A stretch of DNA of 64,000 bases from Nemertoderma westbladi. Taxonomy: Eukaryota > Xenacoelomorpha > Nemertodermatida > Nemertodermatidae. The first letter of the stretch is position 1. Each line of letters begins with the position of its first letter. This document shows, one piece after another, positions 22,154-32,300 of this stretch. The translations under genes were made by a program, and so were the position numbers. The notes below the pieces were generated by a model. The model saw only the letters and a list, made by a program, of their open reading frames with translations, was not told the DNA's origin and ran no database searches. The DNA lies in NCBI GenBank assembly GCA_032718475.1, contig JAUCBJ010007620.1:1-64000 (forward strand). The letters are read 5' to 3'.

Positions 22154-22536
22154 TTATTGTATATTGTATTCCCTCATGAGAAATAGTTTATGAACGGGAT
22201 TTCTGCTGCGTGGTGATTGGTTAATTCTGCTGCGTGGTGATTGGTTAATAACATAAGTTTCAGAAGTAAAGTTTTCACTATTTCCAGTCATATTCGGGTG
22301 GATCTTTTTGAATTTCTGTTGAAAACGCTCAAATTCATGGAGAGTTCTCGCTATTTGTTTGCGTTCTAAAATCAGTTTCATTGTTGAAAGCTTCTTAATG
22401 TTGTAGGATAATCGGTTATCTTCCAGAATCTTTGAAATCTTTCGATCACGATTTTGTTGGGATTTTATTGAGTGTGCTGCCCATTCCCAGGCATTACGAT
22501 GGAATAGCCAATCACGACAATGTACAGATGCATTAC
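22154..22536 (-). CDS. Ankyrin-repeat protein, exon 3 (C-terminal, stop)
   Basis: The acceptor reads TTTACTTTAG on the minus strand and the exon starts at 22536 in phase 1, matching exon 2. It ends the last ankyrin repeat (NASVHCRDWLFHRNAWEWAA), then gives a basic helical tail of about 90 residues (KSQQNRDRKISKILEDNR, ILERKQIARTLHEFERFQQK), likely coiled coil, and stops at 22154. INQSPRSR occurs twice in tandem because of a 24-bp duplication at about 22201-22248. With exons 1 and 2 the CDS is 885 nt (294 residues). Its function beyond protein binding by ankyrin repeats is unknown. Confidence 0.8.
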
Positions 22537-23182
22537 CTAAAGTAAATGGAGACAGTTAGTTATTTCGAAAACAACAATCCGCTGACAAACAACTTAAATC
22601 AGGAAGGGATTAAATGTAATGGATAACAATAATATATATCTATCTGGGAAAGAAAGGGCTTCAACTACAGTACATAAAAGCTTACATAGAGTTCTTGCAT
22701 AGTCTTTAATTATTTGCGCTTGTCCATTTGCAGGTTTTATGTTTCGGGTGAAGATTTACCTAAATTTAATTCGTCATATCTAAATTGATATTTAAATAAA
22801 TGAAATAAAGTCATATTTTTAGTTTATGCTGCCACAGACTAAAGATAAAATGTGCAACCAGATTTTGTATATATAACTTATGGGTTCGTCCATAAAGTTC
22901 GTCCGATGTCAGAGAGGTGGGGGTGGTCTTGAAAATCCGGACATCTTCGGACAGGGTGGGGGGGGGGGGGGGGGGAGGAAACGTCCTAGCTAAATTAGGA
23001 CGCTTTTATATTTAGCATAATATGCTATAATAATAATTTTCACTATAACAAATGGGTTACCAGATTCGCAATACCATACAGGTAGAGTCCGGCATGCAGT
23101 ACATAACTTGTACATAGCTTGGACAGGGGGGAGGGGGGGGGGGGGGGTCCAAAAATCATAAATTTACTCGGGCTTAGCTTAC

Positions 23183-23428
23183 CTAATGATAATAATATTT
23201 CAGCAGATTTGTATTGACATGATTGAATAGCCAATAGCAGAGGAGTGGACCCCTGTTGGTTCCGAATGTCCACATTAAGGGAGAGTCTGCCCATAGCATT
23301 AGTTACCATGGCTACAACCTCTGGGAATCCGTTCCTGGCCGCTAGATGGAGCGGGCTATCTCCGTTAACATCAGTTACGGTAGTGTCTATGTTTTCCTTT
23401 AGGAGTAAATCAACTATTCCTGACCGAC
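23183..23428 (-). CDS. Ankyrin-repeat protein, exon 2
   Basis: The acceptor AATTTTCCAG and donor G|GTAAGC (minus) bound 246 nt, exactly 82 codons and phase 1 at both ends. It encodes ankyrin repeats: GIVDLLLKENIDTTVTD, NGDSPLHLAARNGFPEVV (matching the G-TPLHLAA-G consensus) and GSTPLLLAIQSCQYKSAEI. The frame joins exon 1 and exon 3 without a stop. Codon quality and exact splice phases argue for a live host gene. Confidence 0.85.
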
Positions 23429-23529
23429 CTGGAAAATTAATATAGCCAAGCCGAACTTAGTTTGACGTATAAAAGGTCCGCCTTATCAAACAATATACCC
23501 TAGCAAAGATTACAGCCTTTCCAGTGATT

Positions 23530-23640
23530 TGTCTTCTCTATTGCAACAGCCCATTGTGCGATCCAGCTTCACACGAGAGTTGAGCAACAGATATGAGGCA
23601 CTTGCATCTGAGGCAGTACTGTGTAGGCTGTACTGTCTGC
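23530..23640. repeat. Dispersed repeat, copy 1
   Basis: Blocks such as GATCCAGCTTC, GAGCAACAG and TATGAGG...CTTGC are shared in order with 45735-45880. No coding content is seen. Confidence 0.4.
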
Positions 23641-23934
23641 ACATAGGCTGTTAAGGCACTGCTGCATAAATGGTTCCTATATATCCTTCGAAACAGTAGA
23701 AAGTCAGACAGACCGCATAATTCGGAAGTGCAGATAGAATCTCACTAAGGCACAGAATGAGTCCTAGTTTAAAACAGCCTTTGGCGACCAAACAGTTAAG
23801 GATTCCTCTAGGTCCCAGGACAGACAGTACTGTACTCTAATAATCTACAGGAGCTTATCTACCAACAGTTGATGGCATCAATGATGCCAATACAATCAGC
23901 CCAGCTATGAAAATCGTCCAACTTGCGGACTGAT

Positions 23935-23956
23935 GGGGGGGGGGGGGGGGGGGGGG
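23935..23956. repeat. Poly-G tract, 22 bp
   Basis: Uninterrupted G run inside intron 1, next to the LINE fragment. Two more lie at 22958-22975 (18 bp, intron 2) and 23133-23147 (15 bp, intron 2). Confidence 0.9.
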
Positions 23957-23959
23957 TGG

Positions 23960-24845
23960 CTATCCAACCACCACGGTTAAGTCTGAAAATCCGGCTGATC
24001 GCCTCAATGGTTGGAAGGCCCACTTTGAAAAGTTCCTCAATAACCACAGGGTATTGCCTGATATCTTTATGGAGGAAAGTGTCCGAGTATGATATACCCA
24101 TTGGTGATATCTCCGTTGCTGAAGTCAAGGTAAGGTCGTGAGACCATGGAGCCTATTCCGGAACTTAGGAGGATAATTGAAGAGTTATCAAAAAAGAAAG
24201 ACAGGCATCTGGCTGTTATCTTTGTTGACTTCTTCAAGGCCTTTGATTCAGTCTCCCGCTCACGTATGTTCAGCATACTTTCATTGTATGGCATCTCTGG
24301 GGAAATTATTACAGCAATCAGATCACTATTCGATAGATAGATGACATTTGTGTCTACCATTGACGGTGACACAGATCCATTTCAAGTTTTAAGGGGAGTC
24401 CTATAGGGAGACACTTTTGCAACATTCACATCCGTAATTATATTTAATCCATTTCCAGTTTTATGGGGAGTCCTCCAGGGAGACACTCTTTTTTGCAACA
24501 TTCACATCCGTAATTATATTTGAATATGTTATATATATTTCCTTAGATCATCATAATGAAGATGTGGATGTAGATATCAACTATAGATGCACACAAGAAT
24601 CGTGTTAACATTTCAAACTCTCACCACCCAACGAAATCTACTTTCATTGCATTCGCAGTGAAGACCAGCCTGTGATCAATTCCATGCTTTGGCAGCATCG
24701 TGGAAAATATATAAGCATGGTGGACAGCCAATGAATTTCTTGAGACGCCTTGATGACACTGGCCTTGAAAATGCGGATAATCTCGCGAAAATCACGGGGA
24801 ATATGGAGTTGTGGTTGGGAAATTTAGTCAATAAGCAGACATAGC
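23960..24845 (+). pseudogene. RTE-like LINE fragment
   Basis: Pieces of the same LINE type as 19200-20935: an upstream linker with WKAHFEKFLNNH (about 24020), RT block FVDFFKAFDSVSRSRMFSIL (about 24220-24280), GVLQGDT (about 24470) and a C-terminal block FLRRLDDTGLENADNLAKI (about 24735). About 70 bp around the GVL.GDT block is duplicated in tandem (24381-24445 and 24452-24522), and the region between RT and C-terminus is deleted. Clearly inactive. Confidence 0.65.
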
Positions 24846-24935
24846 ATTCTTAATACACGATGCCTATTGTCGATATCATTGTGGAACCAAAAGTTGCAGA
24901 CTACAACCATAACCGTAGTTACATAAAGATTACCA

Positions 24936-26900
24936 ACCTACGCCCTACGTCCCTGTACCAACCTAACCCCTACCCTACTACCAACCTAACCCCTACCCTA
25001 CTACCAACCTAACCCCTACCCTACGTCCCTGTACCAACCTAACCCCTGCCCTACTACCAACCTAACCCCTACCCTACGTCCCTGCTGTACCAACCTAACC
25101 CCTACCCTACTACCAACCTAACCCCTACCCTACTACCAACCTAACCCCTACCCTACGTCCCTGTACCAACCTAACCCCTACCCTACTACCAACCTAACCC
25201 CTACCCTACGTCCCTGTACCAACCTAACCCCTACCCTACTACCAACCTAACCCCTACCCTACGTCCCTGCTGTACCAACCTAACCCCTACCCTACTACCA
25301 ACCTAACCCCTACCCTACTACCAACCTAACCCCTACCCTACTACCAACCTAACCCCCACCCTACGTCCCTGCTGTACCAACCTAACCCCTACCCTACTAC
25401 CAACCTAACCCCTACCCTACTACCAACCTAACCCCTACCCTACTACCAACCTAACCCCTACCCTACGTCCCTGCTGTACCAACCTAACCCCTACCCTACT
25501 ACCAACCTAACCCCTACCCTACTACCAACCTAACCCCTACCCTACTACCAACCTAACCCCTACCCTACTACCAACCTAACCCCTACCCTACTACCAACCT
25601 AACCCCTACCCTACGTCCCTGTACCAACCTAACCCCTACCCTACTACAAACCTAACCCCTACCCTACGTCCCTGTACCAACCTAACCCCTACCCTACTAC
25701 CAACCTAACCCCTACCCTACTACCAACCTAACCCCTACCCTACGTCCCTGCTGTACCAACCTAACCCCTACCCTACTACCAACCTAACCCCTACCCTACG
25801 TCCCTGTACCAACCTAACCCCTACCCTACGTCCCTGTACCAACCTAACCCCTACCCTACTACCAACCTAACCCATACCCTACTACCAACCTAACCCCTAC
25901 CCTACGTCCCTGTACCAACCTAACCCCTACCCTACGTCCCTGTACCAACCTAACCCCTACCCTACGTCCCTGTACCAACCTAACCCCTACCCTACGTCCC
26001 TGTACCAACCTAACCCCTACCCTACGTCCATGTACCAACCTAACCCCTACCCTACGTCCCTGTACCAACCTAACCCCTACCCTACGTCCCTGTACCAACC
26101 TAACCCCTACCCTACGTCCCTGTACCAACCTAACCCCTACCCTACGTCCCTGTACCAACCTAACCCCTACCCTACGTCCCTGTACCAACCTAACCCCTAC
26201 CCTACGTCCCTGTACCAACCTAACCCCTACCCTACGTCCCTGTACCAACCTAACCCCTACCCTACGTCCCTGCTGTACCAACCTAACCCCTACCCTACGT
26301 CCCTGTAACATCCTAACCCCTACCCTACGTCCCTGCTGTACCAACCTAACCCCTACCCTACTACCCTTTACCAACCTAACCCCTACCCTACGTCCCTGTA
26401 CCAACCTAACCCCTACCCTACTACCAACCTAACCCCTACCCTACGTCCCTGTAACAACCTAACCCCTACCCTACGTCCCTGCTGTACCAACCTAACCCCT
26501 ACCCTACTACCCTTTACCAACCTAACCCCTACCCTACGTCCCTGCTGTACCAACCTAACCCCTACCCTACTACCAACCTAACCCCTACCCTACGTCCCTG
26601 CTGTACCAACCTAACCCCTACCCTACTACCAACCTAACCCCTACCCTACTTCCCTGCTGTACCAACCTAACCCCTACCCTACGTCCCTGTACCAACCTAA
26701 CCCCTAACCTACGTCCCTGTACCAACCTAACCCCTACCCTACTACCAACCTAACCCCTACCCTACTACCAACCTAACCCCTACCCTACGTCCCTGCTGTA
26801 CCAACCTAACCCCTACCCTACGTCCCTGCTGTACCAACCTAACCCCTACCCTACTACCAACCTAACCCCTACCCTACTACCAACCTAACCCCTACCCTAC
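24936..26900. repeat. Minisatellite (CCAACCTAACCCCTACCCTA family), left block
   Basis: Tandem units of about 30 bp (TACCAACCTAACCCCTACCC + TACGTCCCTG) alternate with 20-21-bp short units (CTACCAACCTAACCCCTACC) and a 33-bp variant containing CTGCTG. The units are interleaved rather than in separate blocks. The array continues at 41178, so it was one array of about 4.9 kb before the BEL/Pao insertion. Because 30 is divisible by three, long ORFs arise by chance in it; these are not genes. Confidence 0.95.
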
Positions 26901-28274
26901 TGTTCGCGGTATTTCAACTTTCCATAACGCGAGTTGAATATTTCCGTATTTTATTAAAATTGATTATTCCGATATTACTACTGGGTGCGGGACCATGGGT
27001 TTTGAGCACATTCAATAAACTGGGGGCGATTTATGGGCGAACTTTGGGGCGACTTACAGGGTACGGGAATAATTTCATAGTTATAAGGGCCAGGGGGGGG
27101 GGGGGATGGAAAATTCAAGCAGTATTCAGGTTAGCCTGAGTACTATTAGGCCCTGGCCAACTTCCTGCTGCCTGTAGGGGTGGATTTGGTAATGCGCCAG
27201 GCCTAAAGGACAAGGACTGCCCTTAGCGGTCCCTGGCCAACAGCAGTTATTACGAGACTGAAAAGAACTCGGAACGCTGACTGCTTGTGTCAGGGATTTG
27301 CGACGGGAAACGACAGCCCCTTAGTAGCCAAGCCGTTCTGGTTCTCGATGATCGAACCCTTCGGGGTTCGTGAGGGGTGGAGCGGACACGCGAACGGGTG
27401 GCCGACTAACGACTGCCCCCTGAGCTAGTACTGGTTCTCGATGACCGATCCCTTCGGGGTTCGCGAGGGGTGGGACGGACATGCGAAAGGGCTGGCCACA
27501 GGACGGGTTTGACGAGGACTGCCCTTAGCGGTCTCTGGTCAACGGCAGCTATTACGAGACTGAAAAGAACTCGGAACGCTGACTGCTTGTACCGGGGATC
27601 TGCGACGGGAACCGACGACAGACCCCTTAGCCAAGCCGTACTGGTTCTCGATGATTGTTCCCTTCGGGGTTCGTGAGGGGTGGAACGGACACGCGAACGG
27701 GTCCACCGACACGACAGACTCCTAGCCAAGCCGTACTGGTTCTCGATGACCGATCCCTTCGGGGTTCGAGAGGGGCGGTACGGATACGCGACAGAGTCTA
27801 CCGACTGGACCGACCCTTAGCCAAGCCGGGCTGGTTCTCGATGATCGTTCCCTTCGGGGTTCGTGAGGGTTGGAACGGACACGCGACAGGGTCGACCGAC
27901 ACCGACACTACGGCACTAAGACTAGGACCGAGGGAAAATCTGGGGAACATTAGGTAGGCTAAAATCTGAGCGAACAGTGGGTAATTAAATAATATACCGT
28001 AGGGATTTATATTGTCGTGTATAATTATTGTGAATATTTGGTGTATATTGATTTGGGGAAGCCCAAAATTATTCTTAATCAGGTTTCAACTGTAGGAAGT
28101 TACATTAAAGAGTATATCCAACTAATGCAGCTTTTTATCAACCGCAAACTTGCATCTCAGAAAACATTCCTTCTCCACAATCAATATCCGGTGACTGGCC
28201 GGGACTCCGTGGTCTGTAAAGCCCCGCCTCCAGCATCGGCGTTTTTCCCCCCTGGTGTCGGGATAACGGCAACA
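26901..28274 (+). repeat. 5' LTR of BEL/Pao element (1374 bp)
   Basis: Nearly identical to 39581-41177 apart from internal repeat number. It holds five copies of a unit of about 95-210 bp anchored by CTGGTTCTCGATGA (27338, 27431, 27641, 27735, 27831), each followed by a hairpin of the form GAACCC-TTCG-GGGTTC. A 13-bp G run lies at about 27093. Confidence 0.9.
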
Positions 28275-28523
28275 AAATTAAGAATAATTATGCGGTCAAT
28301 TTTGACAGGGTGTCAAAATTAAGAATAATTACGGTCAACTTCAACTGGTGGAAGTTGAGAATCCTTCAATACTCTTCAAAACTCTCTACGTGCTTGCCAG
28401 CACCCACTACGAGGAAACTCTGGTATTTGAGTTGAGACGAAGTCGTGGTTTAATTAATCAACAAACTCGATCTAACCAACTCGTAGTCGGCAGATCACAT
28501 ATTTGGAGAGTTGTTAACAGGGA

Positions 28524-28715
28524 ATGGAAGTATCGATCACACCCATTGATATAATCCAAGTTGAGCCAGGAATCTGGCACGTCGAAGTTGAAGTACAAGG
28601 AACGAACGTCGGACGATTCAGGATTACCGTTCGGGTGGTCCAAGCTGAGTACAATACCTACGAGGAACTGTTTTATGACATCGCGTATCTAGCTATCGAC
28701 GAGGCGTTACAATGA
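28524..28715 (+). CDS. Small ORF upstream of gag (63 codons)
   Basis: MEVSITPIDIIQVEPGIWH... encodes a small acidic, beta-rich-looking protein of no recognised family. Its TGA stop overlaps the ATG of gag (ATGA at 28712), an arrangement that would suit termination-reinitiation. An overlapping frame at about 28348-28554 without an ATG was not annotated. Coding status is uncertain. Confidence 0.35.
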   Translation: MEVSITPIDIIQVEPGIWHVEVEVQGTNVGRFRITVRVVQAEYNTYEELFYDIAYLAIDEALQ

Positions 28716-29305
28716 CGACAAATAACGTATCCGATACCGACGAGATGGATCACCACACAGACTCGGAAGCCGACGAGGTACCAAACGTCAAGAACATGAC
28801 CCGTCGGCTAGGGGCTCTCAAAGGCGGAGTAACCCGAGCATATCAACGGATGGAGAAACAACTCAAGGGAGTCAAAACCCCCCTCAATGAGGTACAAACT
28901 CAGCTTCAAAGTATCCGAAATATCCTACAGCAGCGGTAGTAAAGAATGATACAGGCGTACCAAGAGCTCGTTCCCTCCACTGATCAGGAAAACTACCCCA
29001 AGTTGGAAGAACACGTTGTACATCTAGATGGGTTCCGCAAACAACACCGGAGGACCCTCAGCCTTGTGAGAGGCTATGAAGAACAGTATTACAAGAGGGC
29101 TGAAAGAACAGATGCGGAATCAGTACGATCCTCCAGCATCAGGACAGCAGTACATCGAAAGAGAACGGGGTCCGCTAGAAATCAGCACTCCAGCACTAGG
29201 AGCGAGATATCCGGCTCAGCGCGCAGTTCTCAAGGGGCGCCGCCACTCCGAGACCAACTGCGAGAACGGAAGGCATTAGCCCTCAAAGCTCGGATGGAAG
29301 ATTAG
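28712..29305 (+). pseudogene. BEL/Pao gag N-terminal region with in-frame stops
   Basis: ATG at 28712 gives an acidic start, then a helical segment with RRLGALKGGVTRAYQRM resembling the N-terminal coiled region of BEL/Pao Gag. The frame meets TAG-TAA at 28937-28942 and TAG at 29303-29305. It then runs in the same frame, without another stop, to 35566. Between the stops lies a helical then Ser/Arg-rich region (YQELVPSTDQ, RTGSARNQHSS). All three stops are one C-to-T change from a glutamine codon. Either this copy is damaged here, or the stops are read through. Confidence 0.65.
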
Positions 29306-32300
29306 TATATTCAACTGCAAGCCGAGCAGGATGTATTAGCCGCCGAAACACAAAAGCGAGAGGCCGAACAAGCGGCCGAACGGCAGGCCGAACAACGCGA
29401 ACAGGAGGCCGAACAACATAGACGAGAGGACGAACGACATAAACGAGAGGCCGAACGGCAGGCCGAACAACGCGAACAAGAGGCCGAACAACATAGACGA
29501 GAGGCCGAACGGCAGGCCGAACAACGCGAACAAGAGGCCGAACAACATAGACGAGAGGCCGAACGGCAGGCCGAACAACGCAAACAGGAGGCCGAACGGC
29601 AGGCCAAACAACGCAAACGAGAGGACGAACGGCAGGCCGAACAACGCAAACAGGAGGCCGAACAACGCAAACAGGAGGCCGAACAACGCGGACGAGAGGC
29701 CGAACGAGAGATCGAACAACGTAAATGGGAAGCAGAAATGCGTAAACAACACGCCGAGGCCCAAGCAATTCTCATCCACAATAAGAATGCGGATATTGCA
29801 AAACTCGCGGAATACGAAGCCGCACTTATAGAACGAGATATTCAACTCTACGAGGACTGGGAAAGGGATATAGATCAGGAATATGAACCAATCCCGGTAC
29901 CAGAATTAGAAAAGTCATTTATACCGACAGCGGCGAAACTTCCGAAACCCGAGATCCCGCCTACCAAACAGTCTACGCTATCGGCACAAGCACCGGTGTT
30001 CCATCCCCCACCGGCTACGCTAAAGAATGAGGAACCTTATTTCCCATCCAACACCACGACAGCGAGTGTACCCAAGTATGAGCCTGAAAAGGACTCGGAA
30101 CGGGACGCCACTCCCCGATCTAACAACCCATTTACGTCCACACCACAAACTCGTAGCCGCGTCATTATTAAAACTCCACCTATTATTGATCCATCAAGTA
30201 TGGGAGTGAGTGCCAATAACTATAACCCTCCGAGTCACTCCGGTTCAGACGACGTCAGCATCATCCGGGCGTTGGAGAACTGCCTTGCCATGCCTAAGAT
30301 GGAGATTCGCACCTTCGAAGGAGATCCCGTCGATTACCTCAGATTCAAGAAACGGTTCTTTGCGCAGATCGGATCAACGGACATAGCCGACGCACAGAAA
30401 TTGGTATATTTATCGCAATACCTGGGTGACAAACCACGCAGAATTATTGCATGTTTTGAAGGAGGTTCTCATGAGGCATACTATGACGCATGGAAAACTC
30501 TAGATAAAAGATACGGAAATACCGGAACTATAATTAATAAAACTCTAGAGAGACTGATACAGGACGCGGGATCACTAGGGGACCCACAGAACATCCAGGA
30601 ATTCTCCGACTCTATGAAGGATGCCTACTATACTCTGAAACCCTTAAATAAGGAGGACCAGGTGAACAACATTCTAAACCTCCGACAGATCGCCCGGAAG
30701 TTTCCCGGATGGTTACAAAGTAAGTGGGCTTATAAATGTGTAGATCTCCGGCGCAGACATCCAGATCGAGATCCTAGCTTCCTTGAAATGTCGGCATTCC
30801 TGGACGATATCTCCGAAGCCATGAATGACTCGATGTTTTCAAAACAGAGTCTCGCAAAGTTGGACGGAATAGAGAGCAACTCCAGGAGTAAGATAACCCC
30901 TCCGAAACCGAGATTCCGCCCCCCACCGGTGAGTACGATGGCCATCACCATGGCCGAGGATTCCGACGACGAAGACTACGAGGAACCGACATCCGCCGAG
31001 GAATGGGCATGTTATCTCGCGAGTTGGGCACCCGAAAGGGAAGGCATCACAAATTCCCTGCTCTGTCTCTTCTGTGGGGAGAAACATAAAGTGGAATTCT
31101 GCAGAAAGTTTCAGTTCGCCGAACTCGTCCCACGCTTCGAGGCGATAATGAAACACCGAGGATGCTTCCGGTGTCTTGGAACAGGTCACTATGTTCGGGA
31201 GTGCGACCAAAGATCATGCTGTGCTGTCTGTAACGACCAACGCCATCACACGCTCCTCCACATCCCCGCGAACTTCGATTTTACTACCCTCCCCTTTCGG
31301 ATCGAAGCCAGGCGAAGAGGAGAAACAAACCACGTCTTCAAAGGAACCCGGACAACCCAACGGAGAGAAACCAACCCGTTTAAAATCTCCACCGATACAC
31401 CACAAGTAACAAATATTTCGGCCACGATTAATCTTATAAATCGCCGCTACATGGTCTTCGCAAAGGTAATCCCAGTAAGGATCCAAGGAGTCGGCAAATC
31501 TTTGACGACACTCGCGTTCCTCGATAACGGGTCCGACGGAACCATCATCGACCGGGATTTCCTCGAGCAACTCGGCCTAGAATATGAACCTTGTAAACGG
31601 CCCATACAAACCATCACCGATAACAGAGAGGTAGAGTCCGGGGAGGTGCAACTCCAGATGGAAGGAGTGATGAAGGGCTACGAAACGGTTAAGTTAACCA
31701 TCAAGAACGCCTTGGTACACACAGACCTCCGGGTGCGGTTCCGACAATCAGCCGAGTACGCCCCCCTCATACAATTGGACCGAGACGATGTAGACCTGAG
31801 GTGTCCGCAGTTGGACGTAAACCGCATCACCCTACTGATCGGACTTGATACACCGGAACTACACATCCCCACCGGAGATATCGCCCGATCTATAAACCAG
31901 GATGACGGATTTTATGCTGAACGAACAATAATGGGATGGACACTCTGCGGCATTAAGGAGGAAACTACGGACACCTATACCTACCTTCCCAAATGCCAGA
32001 TTAAAGAGAATGCAACCTCCGTGGGTTATTGCTCAGCTTCGGATCTTGACGAGGATTTGTTTCTGGAAACCGAGAAAACCCAACGAGAGATGACGAAATA
32101 TTTTAATTTGGAGACCCAGGAGTTCGCGGAAAAGGACGAAAACCCATCCGAAGAGGACCAATATTGTATGGACGTTCTCGACCAGGCCACGTTTAAAGAC
32201 GGACACTGGTGTTCACCTATGTTATGGAAGGACCCAAACAAACCAATGGCAAACAACGCCAGCATGGCACTTAGGCGACTTAAAGGGATTCTACGCCGGC

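Noticed and set aside
25859-26404. Long frames such as repeated GRRVGVRLVQ and YQPNPYPTSL in the 30-bp array
   Set aside because: The unit length is a multiple of three, so any stop-free unit yields a long frame on either strand; there is no non-repeat start, domain or splice context.
24936-26900. True telomere or chromosome end
   Set aside because: The array is interstitial, continues after the BEL/Pao insertion, ends at an exon, and its units are 20-33 bp rather than a 5-8 bp telomere repeat.
27406-27957. Frames of 68-107 codons in the BEL/Pao LTR
   Set aside because: They follow LTR sub-repeats, occur on both strands and differ between the two LTRs in a way that breaks frame.
28712-29305. 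Alternative genetic code (TAG/TAA read as Gln)
   Set aside because: The ankyrin gene, ORF2 and pol all end at TAA or TAG at sensible positions, so the standard code fits; the stops are better explained by mutation or local readthrough.
29283-29845. Three overlapping minus-strand frames opposite the Glu/Arg-rich gag repeat
   Set aside because: They mirror the repeat-rich coding strand and give only low-complexity Val/Arg/Ser/Phe-Gly-Leu repeats; the plus-strand frame is clearly the coding one.
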